Source: Bacillus sp. CHD6a
GTDB taxonomy: Bacteria; Bacillota; Bacilli; Bacillales; Bacillaceae_I
Length of the DNA stretch: 64,000 nt
Assembly: GCF_001293645.1 (NCBI RefSeq)
Contig: NZ_LBMD01000002.1
Location: forward strand, 346,588-410,587
Direction of reading: 5' to 3'
Shown: positions 9,273 to 17,381 of the stretch, one piece after another
Layout of the letters: every line of letters begins with the position of its first letter
How positions within the stretch are numbered: position 1 is the first letter of the stretch
Notes under the pieces: model-generated
Told to the model about the DNA's origin: nothing
What the model saw: the letters and a program-made list of their open reading frames with translations, nothing else
Database searches by the model: none
Made by a program: the position numbers and the translations under genes

Positions 9273-10613
9273 CTACTTGTTTTCTTGTGAATGCCCCTCC
9301 AACCCCTCAAGTAAAAAATCCGCTATATGGACTGCGCGTAACACCGGGGTCAACCCTTCACGCTCTATCCCAAGCTTCATCTGGAGCAGACATCCAGGAT
9401 TTGCAGTTACAATGGTCGTCGCCTCACTTTCTGCTACTTTCTCCATTTTATGGTCCAGAATCTGCATGGACATTTCAGATTCTACGATGTTGTAGATTCC
9501 CGCCGAGCCACAGCAACGGTCAGCATCTTTCATCTCATAAAAGTCTGCACCAATAACTGCCTGTAATAACATCCTCGGCTGCAGAAACGTTCCCTGTACA
9601 TTTCGAAGATGGCAGGAATCTTGATAGGTGACTCGTTGCGGTCGCACCGACAAATTTTTCTCATGAAACTTCAATTCAACTAAAATAGCGGACATATCTT
9701 TGATTTTCTTTTTAAAGGTAAGCGCGCGCTCCGCCCACTCGGGATCGTCTTTTAACAGATGGTCGTAGTCGACAAGAAAGGCCCCGCAGCCACCGGCATT
9801 AGTGATGATATAGTCCACTTCAAGATCTTCAAAAGCAGCAATATTCTGCTTTGCGAGCTCTTTGCCTCTATTCTTCTCCCCGCTATGGCCGTGTAGCGCT
9901 CCACAACAATTTTGCGAGGTTGGTATGACTATCTCACAGCCTGCATGCTGGAGCAGTTTCATCGTGGCATCATTTGTTTTAAGAAACATCGTATCCATCA
10001 GGCAACCTGAGAAGAAAGCCACCCGTTTCTTTTGTGTGTCAAGCGATGGAAGATGAGATGGGCGATTTTTCATTTCCCTCATAGTAGGAACTTTTGGGAG
10101 AACACGCTCCATGCTTGCCATACTTTCCGGTAACATTCTTAGCAATCCTGTATGATGTACCGCCCTTTGAAGTCCTGACCGCTGATAGATTCCAAGAAAG
10201 TTTGTCATCATCCTCATGCGATTCTGGTGTGGAAACAGTCCTTCAAAAACAGTTTTTCGTAGTGCTCGAACTGGTAGGGAATGCTTTTTATTTTGATTGA
10301 TAATGTCACGTGCCTCCTCAAGAAGGTGGCCATACTTTACCCCGGAAGGACATACAGGTTCACAAGCTCTGCAGCCTAAACATAGATCAAGGGTGCGTTC
10401 CACATCTTCATCAGGTTCTATCACACCATCCACCACCGCTTTCATTAAAGCAATTCGTCCACGTGGGGAGTGGGATTCTTTGAAACCTGACTCCACATAG
10501 GTCGGACAGGAAGGAAGGCAGAATCCGCAACGCATACAATTCAGCAATTCATCCTCGTCCATGCGACTATTGAATTCGGCTTGAATGGCATGTTTTTCTT
10601 TTGCTGAGGTCAT
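9273..10613 (-). CDS. glcF: Glycolate/2-hydroxyacid oxidase iron-sulfur subunit GlcF
   Basis: A 446-residue iron-sulfur protein. Two 4Fe-4S motifs stand near the N-terminus, CMRCGFCLPSCPTY and CLGCRACEPVCPSG. They are followed by two CCG cysteine-rich domains with NCCGALHGHSGE and RCCGSAGIYN, which bind a further cluster in this family. It works with GlcD to pass electrons from a 2-hydroxyacid (glycolate, possibly D-lactate) to the quinone pool at the membrane. Its ATG overlaps the glcD stop by four bases (ATGA type coupling). It is the last gene of the cdaR-glcD-glcF run. Confidence 0.93.
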   Translation of the reverse strand: MTSAKEKHAIQAEFNSRMDEDELLNCMRCGFCLPSCPTYVESGFKESHSPRGRIALMKAVVDGVIEPDEDVERTLDLCLGCRACEPVCPSGVKYGHLLEEARDIINQNKKHSLPVRALRKTVFEGLFPHQNRMRMMTNFLGIYQRSGLQRAVHHTGLLRMLPESMASMERVLPKVPTMREMKNRPSHLPSLDTQKKRVAFFSGCLMDTMFLKTNDATMKLLQHAGCEIVIPTSQNCCGALHGHSGEKNRGKELAKQNIAAFEDLEVDYIITNAGGCGAFLVDYDHLLKDDPEWAERALTFKKKIKDMSAILVELKFHEKNLSVRPQRVTYQDSCHLRNVQGTFLQPRMLLQAVIGADFYEMKDADRCCGSAGIYNIVESEMSMQILDHKMEKVAESEATTIVTANPGCLLQMKLGIEREGLTPVLRAVHIADFLLEGLEGHSQENK

Positions 10614-12022
10614 CTCGATACCACCACCCGTTTTCTGGATTCCTTTGCAAAAACCTTGCCTGGATTCATGATGTTATTCGGGTCGAATGCCAGTTTAATC
10701 GCTTTCATGGCAGCAATGCCTTCCTTGCCGAGCTTCCATTCTAGATATGGTGCTTTCATCATTCCAACTCCGTGCTCGCCGGTGATGGTTCCGCCAAGTT
10801 CAATAGCCTTTGCAAAAATGTCTTCAAATGCTGCTTCGACACGTTCCATTTCCTCGTGATCTCGAGCATCAGTGGCTACTGTAGGGTGGAGGTTTCCGTC
10901 TCCTGCATGGCCAAATGTACAAATCTTTACCTGATGTTTTACGGAAATCTTGTTAATTGCTTTTACCATCGTGGCAATTTCTGAGCGAGGGACTGTTGCG
11001 TCCTCGAGTATTGTCGTAGGCTTAAGTCTAGCAAGTGCCGAAAGAGCGGAGCGACGCGCTGTTCGTAATGCTTCTGCTTCCATCTCCCTTTCCGCCACCT
11101 GAACAGAAACAGCCTTCTCCATGAAACAAATCTCCTTTATTTTCTGCATATCGCGTGCTACTACTTCAAGCGGGCCGTCCTGTTCAATAAGAAGAACTGC
11201 CTGCACATCTGTAGGAAGTCCGATTTTAGCAAAATCCTCGACCACTTCAAGGGTAGGCTGATCCAAAAATTCTAGTGTAGCAGGAATAATCTTATTGGAA
11301 ATAATGGTGGAAACCGTTTTCGCTGCAGCCTCGATATCTTGATAAAGGGCAAGCATCGTTTGTTTCGTTTCTGGCATAGGCAAAAGTTTCAACGTAGCTT
11401 CAGTGATAATGCAAAGCGTTCCCTCTGAACCGACAAATAATCTTGTAAGGTCATAACCAGCAACATCCTTCGCAAGTTTACCACCTGTTCTAATGACATC
11501 TCCATTAGGCATGACTGCTTCTAGTGCAAGAACATAGTCACGCGTTACTCCGTACTTTAATCCACGTAATCCACCTGAATTTTCATTAATGTTGCCCCCA
11601 ATCGTAGATATTTTCATGGAGCTTGGATCTGGTGGATAAAATAATCCTTTCGCTTCAACAGCTTGAATTAAATCAAGGGTTACAAGACCAGGTTGAACAG
11701 TGACAGTTAAATTTTCTTCATCTAACTCAAGAAGCTTGTTCATGTGGGTGAAAAGGAGGACGATACCGCCTTCTGTTGGACAGGTCCCTGCACAGAGGTT
11801 GGTCCCAGAACCTCTTGGGACAAGCGGAATGCGATATTCGTTACAGAGACTCACAATTTTAGAGACCTCTTCTGTATTGCGGGGAACGATGATAGCATCC
11901 GGCATAGCTTGATAGTTTGGTGTGGCATCATAGGAATAAACAAGTTTTTCTGTAGGGCTGTCCAGATAGTTATCGGGTCCGACAATATGAATAAATTGCT
12001 TTTTTAAGCCTTCACTAATCAT
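10610..12022 (-). CDS. glcD: Glycolate/2-hydroxyacid oxidase FAD subunit GlcD
   Basis: A 470-residue FAD-linked oxidase of the FAD_binding_4 / FAD-oxidase C family. The FAD-binding segment PRGSGTNLCAGTCPTEGG is in the N-terminal third; the C-terminal part has FGHAGDGNLHPTV and GEHGVGMMKAPYL, both family hallmarks. It oxidises a 2-hydroxyacid, glycolate or D-lactate, and hands electrons to GlcF. The start ATG at 12022 has GGGAGGA eight bases upstream on the minus strand. It lies 97 bases downstream of the cdaR-like regulator with no terminator visible between them. Confidence 0.92.
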   Translation of the reverse strand: MISEGLKKQFIHIVGPDNYLDSPTEKLVYSYDATPNYQAMPDAIIVPRNTEEVSKIVSLCNEYRIPLVPRGSGTNLCAGTCPTEGGIVLLFTHMNKLLELDEENLTVTVQPGLVTLDLIQAVEAKGLFYPPDPSSMKISTIGGNINENSGGLRGLKYGVTRDYVLALEAVMPNGDVIRTGGKLAKDVAGYDLTRLFVGSEGTLCIITEATLKLLPMPETKQTMLALYQDIEAAAKTVSTIISNKIIPATLEFLDQPTLEVVEDFAKIGLPTDVQAVLLIEQDGPLEVVARDMQKIKEICFMEKAVSVQVAEREMEAEALRTARRSALSALARLKPTTILEDATVPRSEIATMVKAINKISVKHQVKICTFGHAGDGNLHPTVATDARDHEEMERVEAAFEDIFAKAIELGGTITGEHGVGMMKAPYLEWKLGKEGIAAMKAIKLAFDPNNIMNPGKVFAKESRKRVVVSR

Positions 12023-12119
12023 AAAAAAATCCTCCCAGTCTATAAAACATCTTTTCTTTATTTTATAAAAAGGAGGGAAACGGCACTATGGACGATTCAC
12101 TAAAATAATAGCTAGATAA

Positions 12120-13238
12120 CTAGTGTTTATTTGTAGATTCATCCAAAAGAATGCAAGCTAGGTATAAAGTTGTTAGATCATGAGGTTTTTTTAGTTGCAA
12201 CCCAGTTAAACTTTCCACTTTACGCAATCGATAATGAAGCGTATTAATATGAATGTGCATAGAAAGAGCCGTGTCTTTCAATGATAATTGGTGGCTAAAA
12301 TACACCTGGATGGTCTCAAACAAGTCCTTTTCGGATAAGACAGGAGATAGAAGGCGCAGGGCAAATTCTTTCTTCACTTCCCTAGGTACTGCTTGTAAAA
12401 TCATTTCAAGACGGAGGTCGTCTTCAAATGTAATGGGTACATCAACAGAACAGGCATTTAGCGCTCTTTCAGCTTCTGTGTAAGAATCTTTAAGTGAGGA
12501 AGGCCTGCATGCTTTTCCAATTCCCATAAAAACAGGTGCACCAATATAGCTTTGGAGTTGATATTGGACTTTTTTCAAAAGTGGAATGAGAGACTCTCTT
12601 TTTGGGACGGTATTGCTTGCCAACAGTAAAATCATTCTATTTTGTCCCCATTGCACTAGAATGTCTTCGTCTTTCCATTCCACATCCCATTCGGAATGAT
12701 GCCATCTTTTGATTTTCATTAGGTTTTCATTTGTTTGAAATTCAATTAAGATCACTTGACGGTTCACTTCCATATTTACACCTAGTACATCTGCACGTTT
12801 AGTGATGAATGTAGAAGGGCCGTCCTTCAATAGCCAATCAAATACAAAAGTCTCAAGCGATCTTGCTTCCCATTCGAACTGATCTTGGTAATGGCTTTCT
12901 TGTATCAGTAGCTCTGTCATTTTCTTGATCAATTCCCCGTATGGAAGAACTTTCTCGGGGGTTCCTGTAATGCCAATGACACCAACAACTTTTTGCTGAA
13001 GGAAGAGGGGAAGGGTGATGCCAGCTTTTACCCCTGAAAGTGTGGTTTCATCCTGTCTTGAGATAATTCGCATCTGTTTTTCAGAGGCTGCTAAATATGC
13101 TCCTTCATGGAAATTTCCTAGTCTATCAGGGGCTGTACTTGCGACGATGATACCTGATGTGTCGACCATAATTAAATCTTCTTCTATAAAATTTTTCACT
13201 TCTCGAATGATCTTTTTAGCGAGGGATGTACGCAGCAA
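12120..13238 (-). CDS. cdaR: CdaR/PucR-family transcriptional regulator with sugar-diacid recognition domain
   Basis: A 372-residue regulator. The N-terminal ~135 residues match the putative sugar diacid recognition domain (GIIVASTAPDRLGNFHEGA and PLFLQQKVVGVIGITG). The C-terminal end is the PucR-type helix-turn-helix (LSLKDTALSMHIHINTLHYR and LRKVESLTGL). The start is TTG 13238 with GGAGG seven bases upstream; no ATG is available. In B. subtilis the related YsfB precedes glcD-glcF, the same order as here, so it most likely senses a 2-hydroxyacid and controls those genes. The symbol is by family; orthology to a named gene is not proved. Confidence 0.85.
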   Translation of the reverse strand: MLRTSLAKKIIREVKNFIEEDLIMVDTSGIIVASTAPDRLGNFHEGAYLAASEKQMRIISRQDETTLSGVKAGITLPLFLQQKVVGVIGITGTPEKVLPYGELIKKMTELLIQESHYQDQFEWEARSLETFVFDWLLKDGPSTFITKRADVLGVNMEVNRQVILIEFQTNENLMKIKRWHHSEWDVEWKDEDILVQWGQNRMILLLASNTVPKRESLIPLLKKVQYQLQSYIGAPVFMGIGKACRPSSLKDSYTEAERALNACSVDVPITFEDDLRLEMILQAVPREVKKEFALRLLSPVLSEKDLFETIQVYFSHQLSLKDTALSMHIHINTLHYRLRKVESLTGLQLKKPHDLTTLYLACILLDESTNKH

Positions 13239-13257
13239 AGTGAGACCTCCTATGAAA

Positions 13258-13284
13258 AAAGCGGCCTATGAGGAAGGCCGCTTT
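13258..13284 (-). terminator. Intrinsic terminator of the PNPOx-like gene
   Basis: A 9-bp perfect stem (AAAGCGGCC at 13258-13266 with GGCCGCTTT at 13276-13284). The A run at 13255-13260 becomes a T tract on the minus strand. It separates the upstream PNPOx-like gene from the cdaR gene. Confidence 0.85.
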
Positions 13285-13328
13285 CTAGTCGTTATATTTA
13301 ACTTACCATAAGAGCAGGCAGGCTTCTA

Positions 13329-13748
13329 CTACTGTTCCAACACTTCTGCCTCACTACCAGCCTTTTCATAATAACGAATGACAGAAGGGGTCAGTTTTAA
13401 TAGCAGATATTCCGGATCATCTGGACTCTTGATCCATTCTGATAATTTCTCATCCCAGAATTTCTTTTTCAATTCTGCACTGTCTTCAAAGCTTGCCTGT
13501 GCCTCTATTTCTGCGTATGGTTGCTTCCAACTTGTACCTTCCATACCGAGAAGGATATGTACATGTGGATTGGCTTTAATATCCTCAATTTTGTGAGTAT
13601 GCTCGTTCGTTGCACAATACAAAATTAAATCCTCATTGAAAAATAACATAAAGCGGGAATAGGGACGGTCGCCTCTAATAGTGGCAAGTGTGCCAATTTT
13701 ATGATTGCTGAACATGGAAGTGATTTTGCTCTTTAAATCAGTATTCAT
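13329..13748 (-). CDS. Pyridoxamine 5'-phosphate oxidase-like protein (general stress protein 26 type)
   Basis: A 139-residue split-barrel flavin-binding protein. The segments IGTLATIRGDRPYSRFMLFF, LYCATNEHTHKIEDIKANPH and VHILLGMEG are typical of the YdaG/general stress protein 26 group. Such proteins bind FMN, FAD or F420 and are often induced by stress; the reaction is usually unknown. The ATG at 13748 has a GTAGAGG site six bases upstream. It appears monocistronic, ended by the hairpin at 13258-13284. Confidence 0.85.
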   Translation of the reverse strand: MNTDLKSKITSMFSNHKIGTLATIRGDRPYSRFMLFFNEDLILYCATNEHTHKIEDIKANPHVHILLGMEGTSWKQPYAEIEAQASFEDSAELKKKFWDEKLSEWIKSPDDPEYLLLKLTPSVIRYYEKAGSEAEVLEQ

Positions 13749-14298
13749 GGATAGCCTCTACACCTTTCATTTAAAAAGTACTCTTTGTTAATGTGGCTAT
13801 TTGGGTAAATTTTAAACACAGATGTTTCCGAGTTATAAAAGGTGGAGTGGATAAGATAAATGTTAAAGGCATGTAGGAGGCATTAAAGGGAGGCATTTCT
13901 TTTCGGCATGAACTTGGCTCATTTTGGCACCAACTTCCTAATTTTCGCACGAACGCACGAACTTCCGTAATCACAAAAAAACTCTGTGCGGTAGGCTGCA
14001 CAGAGTCCCAAAGCATATAAGGTTGACGGATCAATTCTAAGTACCAAGGGGTTAAAGCTTTGAACTAAGGAATAAAAAGCTTTATATGTGCACTGTGTAG
14101 GTGTAAATCACTCCTTCACTCTAAGGTGACTTCGCTTTATTTCCCTCCTTCGTTTTAAGGTACTGTTAGTATATAGGTTGAATGTTATAAATATTCTGAT
14201 TTATTTAATCTTTTTTTCTTTTTTTTCATATTTTGATGATTCACGCTTACAATGATAAAGTAGGACAAGTGAGAGTAAAATGTAGAGGAGTTATCAGA
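13749..14298. other. 550-bp intergenic region with hairpin and degenerate short repeats
   Basis: No convincing gene. The part 13890-13965 carries short imperfect repeats around the word GCACGAACTTCC. A 12-base-arm hairpin (ACTCTGTGC...GCACAGAGT, 13981-14006) has an A run at 13975-13980, so it reads as an intrinsic terminator on the minus strand although no gene is upstream of it; a short untranslated RNA is possible. The T-rich stretch at 14210-14232 precedes the next gene. Confidence 0.5.
13975..14006 (-). terminator. Orphan terminator-like hairpin
   Basis: Stem ACTCTGTGC/GCACAGAGT with loop GGTAGGCT-like bases; minus-strand T tract from the A run at 13975-13980. No ORF with a ribosome binding site was found upstream on that strand between 14010 and 14230. 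Confidence 0.6.
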
Positions 14299-14907
14299 TT
14301 GGTTATTCGAACATTATTTTATTTAATTGGACTTTTTGTCTTATCCTTCGGGATCAGTTTGACGATAAAATCGGATTTAGGAGCTGGTGCTTGGGACGCT
14401 CTAAACGTAGGGCTTTCTTCCACATTTGGGCTCACGGTTGGAAGTTGGGTGTTTATTGTCGGGATTATCCTAATAGCAATCAACGCATGGCTCCATAAGA
14501 GCAAACCTGACTATCTAGCGGTCATTACGATTTTTCTTGTCGGCGTTTTTATTGATTTCTGGTTAATACAGGTATTTGGAGCATGGATTCCAGTGGGAAT
14601 GGTTTTACGTTTTATTGCCCTTTTGGCTGGGATGGTCATCATGGCAGTGGGGATATCTGCATACTTGCAAGCAAAGTTCCCAGTCATTCCAATTGACAAC
14701 TTGATGCTTGGGATCCAGAATCGTTTTAAAGTGAAGATGATGACAGCAAAAACCATCGGGGAAGTATTTGCCCTTATATTTGCTCTACTATTCAAAGGAC
14801 CGATCGGGGTTGGGACATTTATCATCACGTTTGGAATTGGACCATTAATTCAAATTTTTTATCCTCGTTTGGAAAATCTATATAAAAAGTTGAGACACGA
14901 AAGCTAA
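14299..14907 (+). CDS. YczE/YitT-like integral membrane protein
   Basis: A protein of about 202 residues with five to six membrane segments. The first helix and loop read YLIGLFVLSFGISLTIK followed by SDLGAGAWDALNVGLS, the signature of the YczE/YyaS family. The TTG at 14299 is preferred because GAGGAG lies eight bases upstream (14285-14290) and family members start just before this helix; the longer ATG at 14233 has no ribosome binding site. B. subtilis YczE is linked to lipopeptide production through the sfp region, but its mechanism is unclear. The gene stands alone and ends at a terminator. Confidence 0.82.
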   Translation: MVIRTLFYLIGLFVLSFGISLTIKSDLGAGAWDALNVGLSSTFGLTVGSWVFIVGIILIAINAWLHKSKPDYLAVITIFLVGVFIDFWLIQVFGAWIPVGMVLRFIALLAGMVIMAVGISAYLQAKFPVIPIDNLMLGIQNRFKVKMMTAKTIGEVFALIFALLFKGPIGVGTFIITFGIGPLIQIFYPRLENLYKKLRHES

Positions 14908-14930
14908 GTTTAGCTTTTGTGTTTTTTTAT
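14896..14930 (+). terminator. Intrinsic terminator of the YczE-like gene
   Basis: Stem CACGAAAGCTA / TAGCTTTTGTG (14896-14921) with loop AGTT and a T run; the stem begins inside the last codons of the gene. Confidence 0.88.
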
Positions 14931-15093
14931 TTTTGAAAAAGTGGCGCTGTCCCATACCCACCAAATCAAGGCGTAAAGTATGGACAACATGAACATATCC
15001 AAAAACGTTCTATTTTGGAAAAAGGGGTATGTCAGCAAATTTGCACTAAAAATATAATAAAATGGATGACATATTTATTCCTTAAGTATTCCT

Positions 15094-15399
15094 TTACCAT
15101 AACGATTCCTCCTCGTTGCTTAATTCATAGAGGGACGGCATAAAAATTGCAATTCCAATAATACATACAACATACACGATAGTCAGAAAAAAGCCGTTCA
15201 CACCAAAGGTAAGAAATGGCACATTTAATAAGGGAATACCTATTGGGAGAAGGGTTAATTTTTGTCTCGCACTCTTTGTTATGTACTGTTTTTCTTCGCA
15301 GAACGGACACGTAATCGCTTGTTTAAAGGTGAACGTCTTTTTCCAGGTCATCTTCCAGCTCCATTGGTTATGGCAGTTTGCACAGGTAGGTGTTTTCAT
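15094..15399 (-). CDS. TIGR04104-type putative zinc-ribbon membrane protein
   Basis: A 101-residue protein. The N-terminal half has two CxxC pairs (CANCHNQW and CPFCEEKQY) about 24 residues apart, forming a probable zinc ribbon. The C-terminal half holds two hydrophobic helices (LLPIGIPLLNVPFLTF and FLTIVYVVCIIGIAIF). This matches the small TIGR04104 family common in Bacillus. Its function is unknown. A GAGGAGG site stands ten bases before the ATG at 15399. It is divergent from the yfkD-like gene. Confidence 0.82.
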   Translation of the reverse strand: MKTPTCANCHNQWSWKMTWKKTFTFKQAITCPFCEEKQYITKSARQKLTLLPIGIPLLNVPFLTFGVNGFFLTIVYVVCIIGIAIFMPSLYELSNEEESLW

Positions 15400-15535
15400 T
15401 TTGATCAGCCTCCTCTGTATCTTTTTTACGTATTACTAAGATAAAAAGTTTCACCTTTCATGGATAATCTGAAATCCCTTCGAAAAAGATAACAGTACAT
15501 AGATTTCAAGACGATTGAAAGGAGTAATACCAATC

Positions 15536-16345
15536 ATGCGCATACTTCAAATTGTTATGGCAACGTTTATTGCATTTGGATTCACACTAAGTAATGTCCA
15601 AGCAGAAGACACAAAGGTGAAAGTTGATAATAAAAAACTGGAGGTACCGAATTCTGTATTAGATATCTCTAAGGACAATACGTATCCAAATCCCTCACAA
15701 GATGTGCCATATCTGCAACCAAGTGAACTATCACAAGAACTGATTGATTCATCCAATGTGAAAATTGAAAACCCAAAACTTATTAAGATTTTAAATGAGT
15801 CGAACATTTCTCCTTCTCCAGTGGCAATCGGTTACCGGGCGACGATTTACCTTGGCCAATGGCCGCTATCGTATCAGTCAACGGAAACGAGTGTGAACTG
15901 GGAATATCAAAAAATAAATACGAACTACACAGATAACCGCGGTGGAAAAGCGCCGATACAACTTCACTACCGTCAGGAAGCTCAAAAAAGTGTCAAAGGT
16001 GGTCTGACTTCCAAAGTGGAAGCTGCTGATGATGTAAAAGAAATGATGATGTTAAAAGCGATGGATAAAACAAAGCTTCCTCTATCCTTTCAAACTATCG
16101 TTGGAGCAGGAACGAAAAAGGATCAGGTGTACAACATTCCTGTGAAAAAGTTAGGATACCTGTACGCTTATTCTCCGGCAGTTAGTGAAAAAGGGAAGAT
16201 TACGTACGGAGAAGTTTACCTAGTTTTAAAAGGGAAAGAGATGAAAATTGTTGTGAAGAATGTTACTTCACAAGGAATTGGGGCGTGGATTCCGGTTCAA
16301 GACCATGTGAGCTTCATTTTTGCAGCTTCCGACCGTCCGAGATAG
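15536..16345 (+). CDS. yfkD: YfkD-like secreted protein
   Basis: A 269-residue exported protein of the YfkD family. The ATG at 15536 gives a standard signal peptide (RILQIVMATFIAFGFTLSNV, then QAED, cleavage after NVQA). The body contains IKILNESNISPSPVAIGYRA and TIYLGQWPLSYQS, strongly conserved in Bacillus YfkD. No function is assigned. AAAGGAG is 11 bases before the ATG. In B. subtilis yfkD lies near yfkA/yfkB; the same neighbourhood is kept here, with YfkAB encoded convergently at 17382-18506. Confidence 0.88.
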   Translation: MRILQIVMATFIAFGFTLSNVQAEDTKVKVDNKKLEVPNSVLDISKDNTYPNPSQDVPYLQPSELSQELIDSSNVKIENPKLIKILNESNISPSPVAIGYRATIYLGQWPLSYQSTETSVNWEYQKINTNYTDNRGGKAPIQLHYRQEAQKSVKGGLTSKVEAADDVKEMMMLKAMDKTKLPLSFQTIVGAGTKKDQVYNIPVKKLGYLYAYSPAVSEKGKITYGEVYLVLKGKEMKIVVKNVTSQGIGAWIPVQDHVSFIFAASDRPR

Positions 16346-16360
16346 TCCTTTTGAGATACG

Positions 16361-16387
16361 CCAGCCTATAACCGGGCTGGTTTTTTA
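16361..16387 (+). terminator. Intrinsic terminator of yfkD
   Basis: Stem CCAGCC/GGCTGG (16361-16366 with 16375-16380) followed by TTTTTT. Confidence 0.88.
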
Positions 16388-16555
16388 TATGGAAAGTTGA
16401 GCTTATTTTACCAGTTTTAATTCTTTTCCAAGCTGGGTAATAGAAGGTTACAGAACTTCCACTACCTTGTCGAACGAAAAGCCAACCATGGACCGAAACT
16501 TTTTCCGCCTTCAAGCGTCTTAAAAAGTGAGAATAAAAAGGAGGTCATCTACAAG

Positions 16556-16879
16556 ATGATGCACCTAGTATTATTGGTCTTAGGTTTAACTGTTTTGTTA
16601 GTTATTGTTCGGACAATGGTCACAGTTGAATTGAGGCAAAAGCCATCTTATATAGAAAATGAAGATAAACATCATGCCATTTTACTGCTATGGGGTATAG
16701 GGATTATTTTTCTGCTTTTATTCATCCCTTATCAAGCATGGCAATTGGCAGGAAGCTCCCTCAAATGGGACGGAGCGTTAATCTTGGGTTCAAGTTTGAT
16801 GGGAAGTGTGCTGATCAGTTTAGGATTCTATTGTGCCTTAAAGGGTAAAAGACTTAAAGCGAGAGTGCCGACCACTTAA
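16556..16879 (+). CDS. Small hypothetical membrane protein
   Basis: A 107-residue protein with three hydrophobic segments: residues about 3-20, 43-64 and 74-96. It has a basic tail (KGKRLKARVP). AAGGAGG stands 11 bases before the ATG pair at 16556/16559, so it is likely a true gene. I do not recognise a family. Downstream, the palindromic repeat block begins within 40 bases, and its terminator appears to be split by that block (see findings). Confidence 0.65.
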   Translation: MMHLVLLVLGLTVLLVIVRTMVTVELRQKPSYIENEDKHHAILLLWGIGIIFLLLFIPYQAWQLAGSSLKWDGALILGSSLMGSVLISLGFYCALKGKRLKARVPTT

Positions 16880-16917
16880 AGCCCTGCACAATAAATAAGA
16901 GAGCCTGGGACTTGGAG

Positions 16918-17357
16918 GCCACTGAAAAACTGACAACGTAACGTTTTTTTATGATTCCTAGCTGGTGATTGGAGCAAAAGGCGAAGACTCCTGAGGGAGC
17001 TAGCACTAGGTGGAGACCCCGCAGGCGAAGCGAGGCCACTGAAACACTGATAAAGTAAAGTTTTTATATATTCCTAGCTGTTGATTGTAGCAAAAGGCGA
17101 ATACTCCTGAGGGAGCTAGCGCTAGGTGGAGACCCCGCAGGCGAAGCGAGGCCACTGAAACACTGATAAAATAAAGTTTTTATATATTCCTAGCTGTTGA
17201 TTGTAGCAAAAGGCGAAGACTCCTGAGGGAGCTAGCGCTAGGTGGAGACCCCGCAGGCGAAGCCGAGGAGGCTCCAGCAGCGCCCCTAGGAAAGCGAAGC
17301 CATTTGCGGAAATCAACAGCGGTGTTTAGTAACATTTCTACATCTTTTTCAGTGGCT
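16918..17357 (+). repeat. Palindromic MITE-like element, copy A, with two extra tandem 5' halves
   Basis: The block begins GGCCACTGAAAAAC and ends CTTTTTCAGTGGC. Three 5' halves follow each other at exactly 116-bp spacing (GGCCACTGAAA at 16918, 17034 and 17150). Only the third continues into a full element. Its core, 17193-17320, is 128 bp with 10-bp perfect inverted ends GCTGTTGATT/AATCAACAGC. The same 128-bp core occurs at 37878, 41054 and 43758. No ORF of protein-coding character is inside. Confidence 0.9.
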
Positions 17358-17381
17358 TCACTTCAAGCCCCAGGCTTTTGT

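Noticed and set aside
13771..14034. Minus-strand open frame of 87 codons
   Set aside because: No ribosome binding site, runs through the terminator hairpin and degenerate repeats, and the composition is not protein-like.
16854..17316. Minus-strand open frames giving similar peptides (LRLRGLHL type)
   Set aside because: They are translations of the palindromic repeat; related peptides appear from copy D. No start signals.
16918..17357. Insertion sequence
   Set aside because: Ends are inverted repeats, but there is no transposase gene in any copy; a non-autonomous element is the most that can be said.
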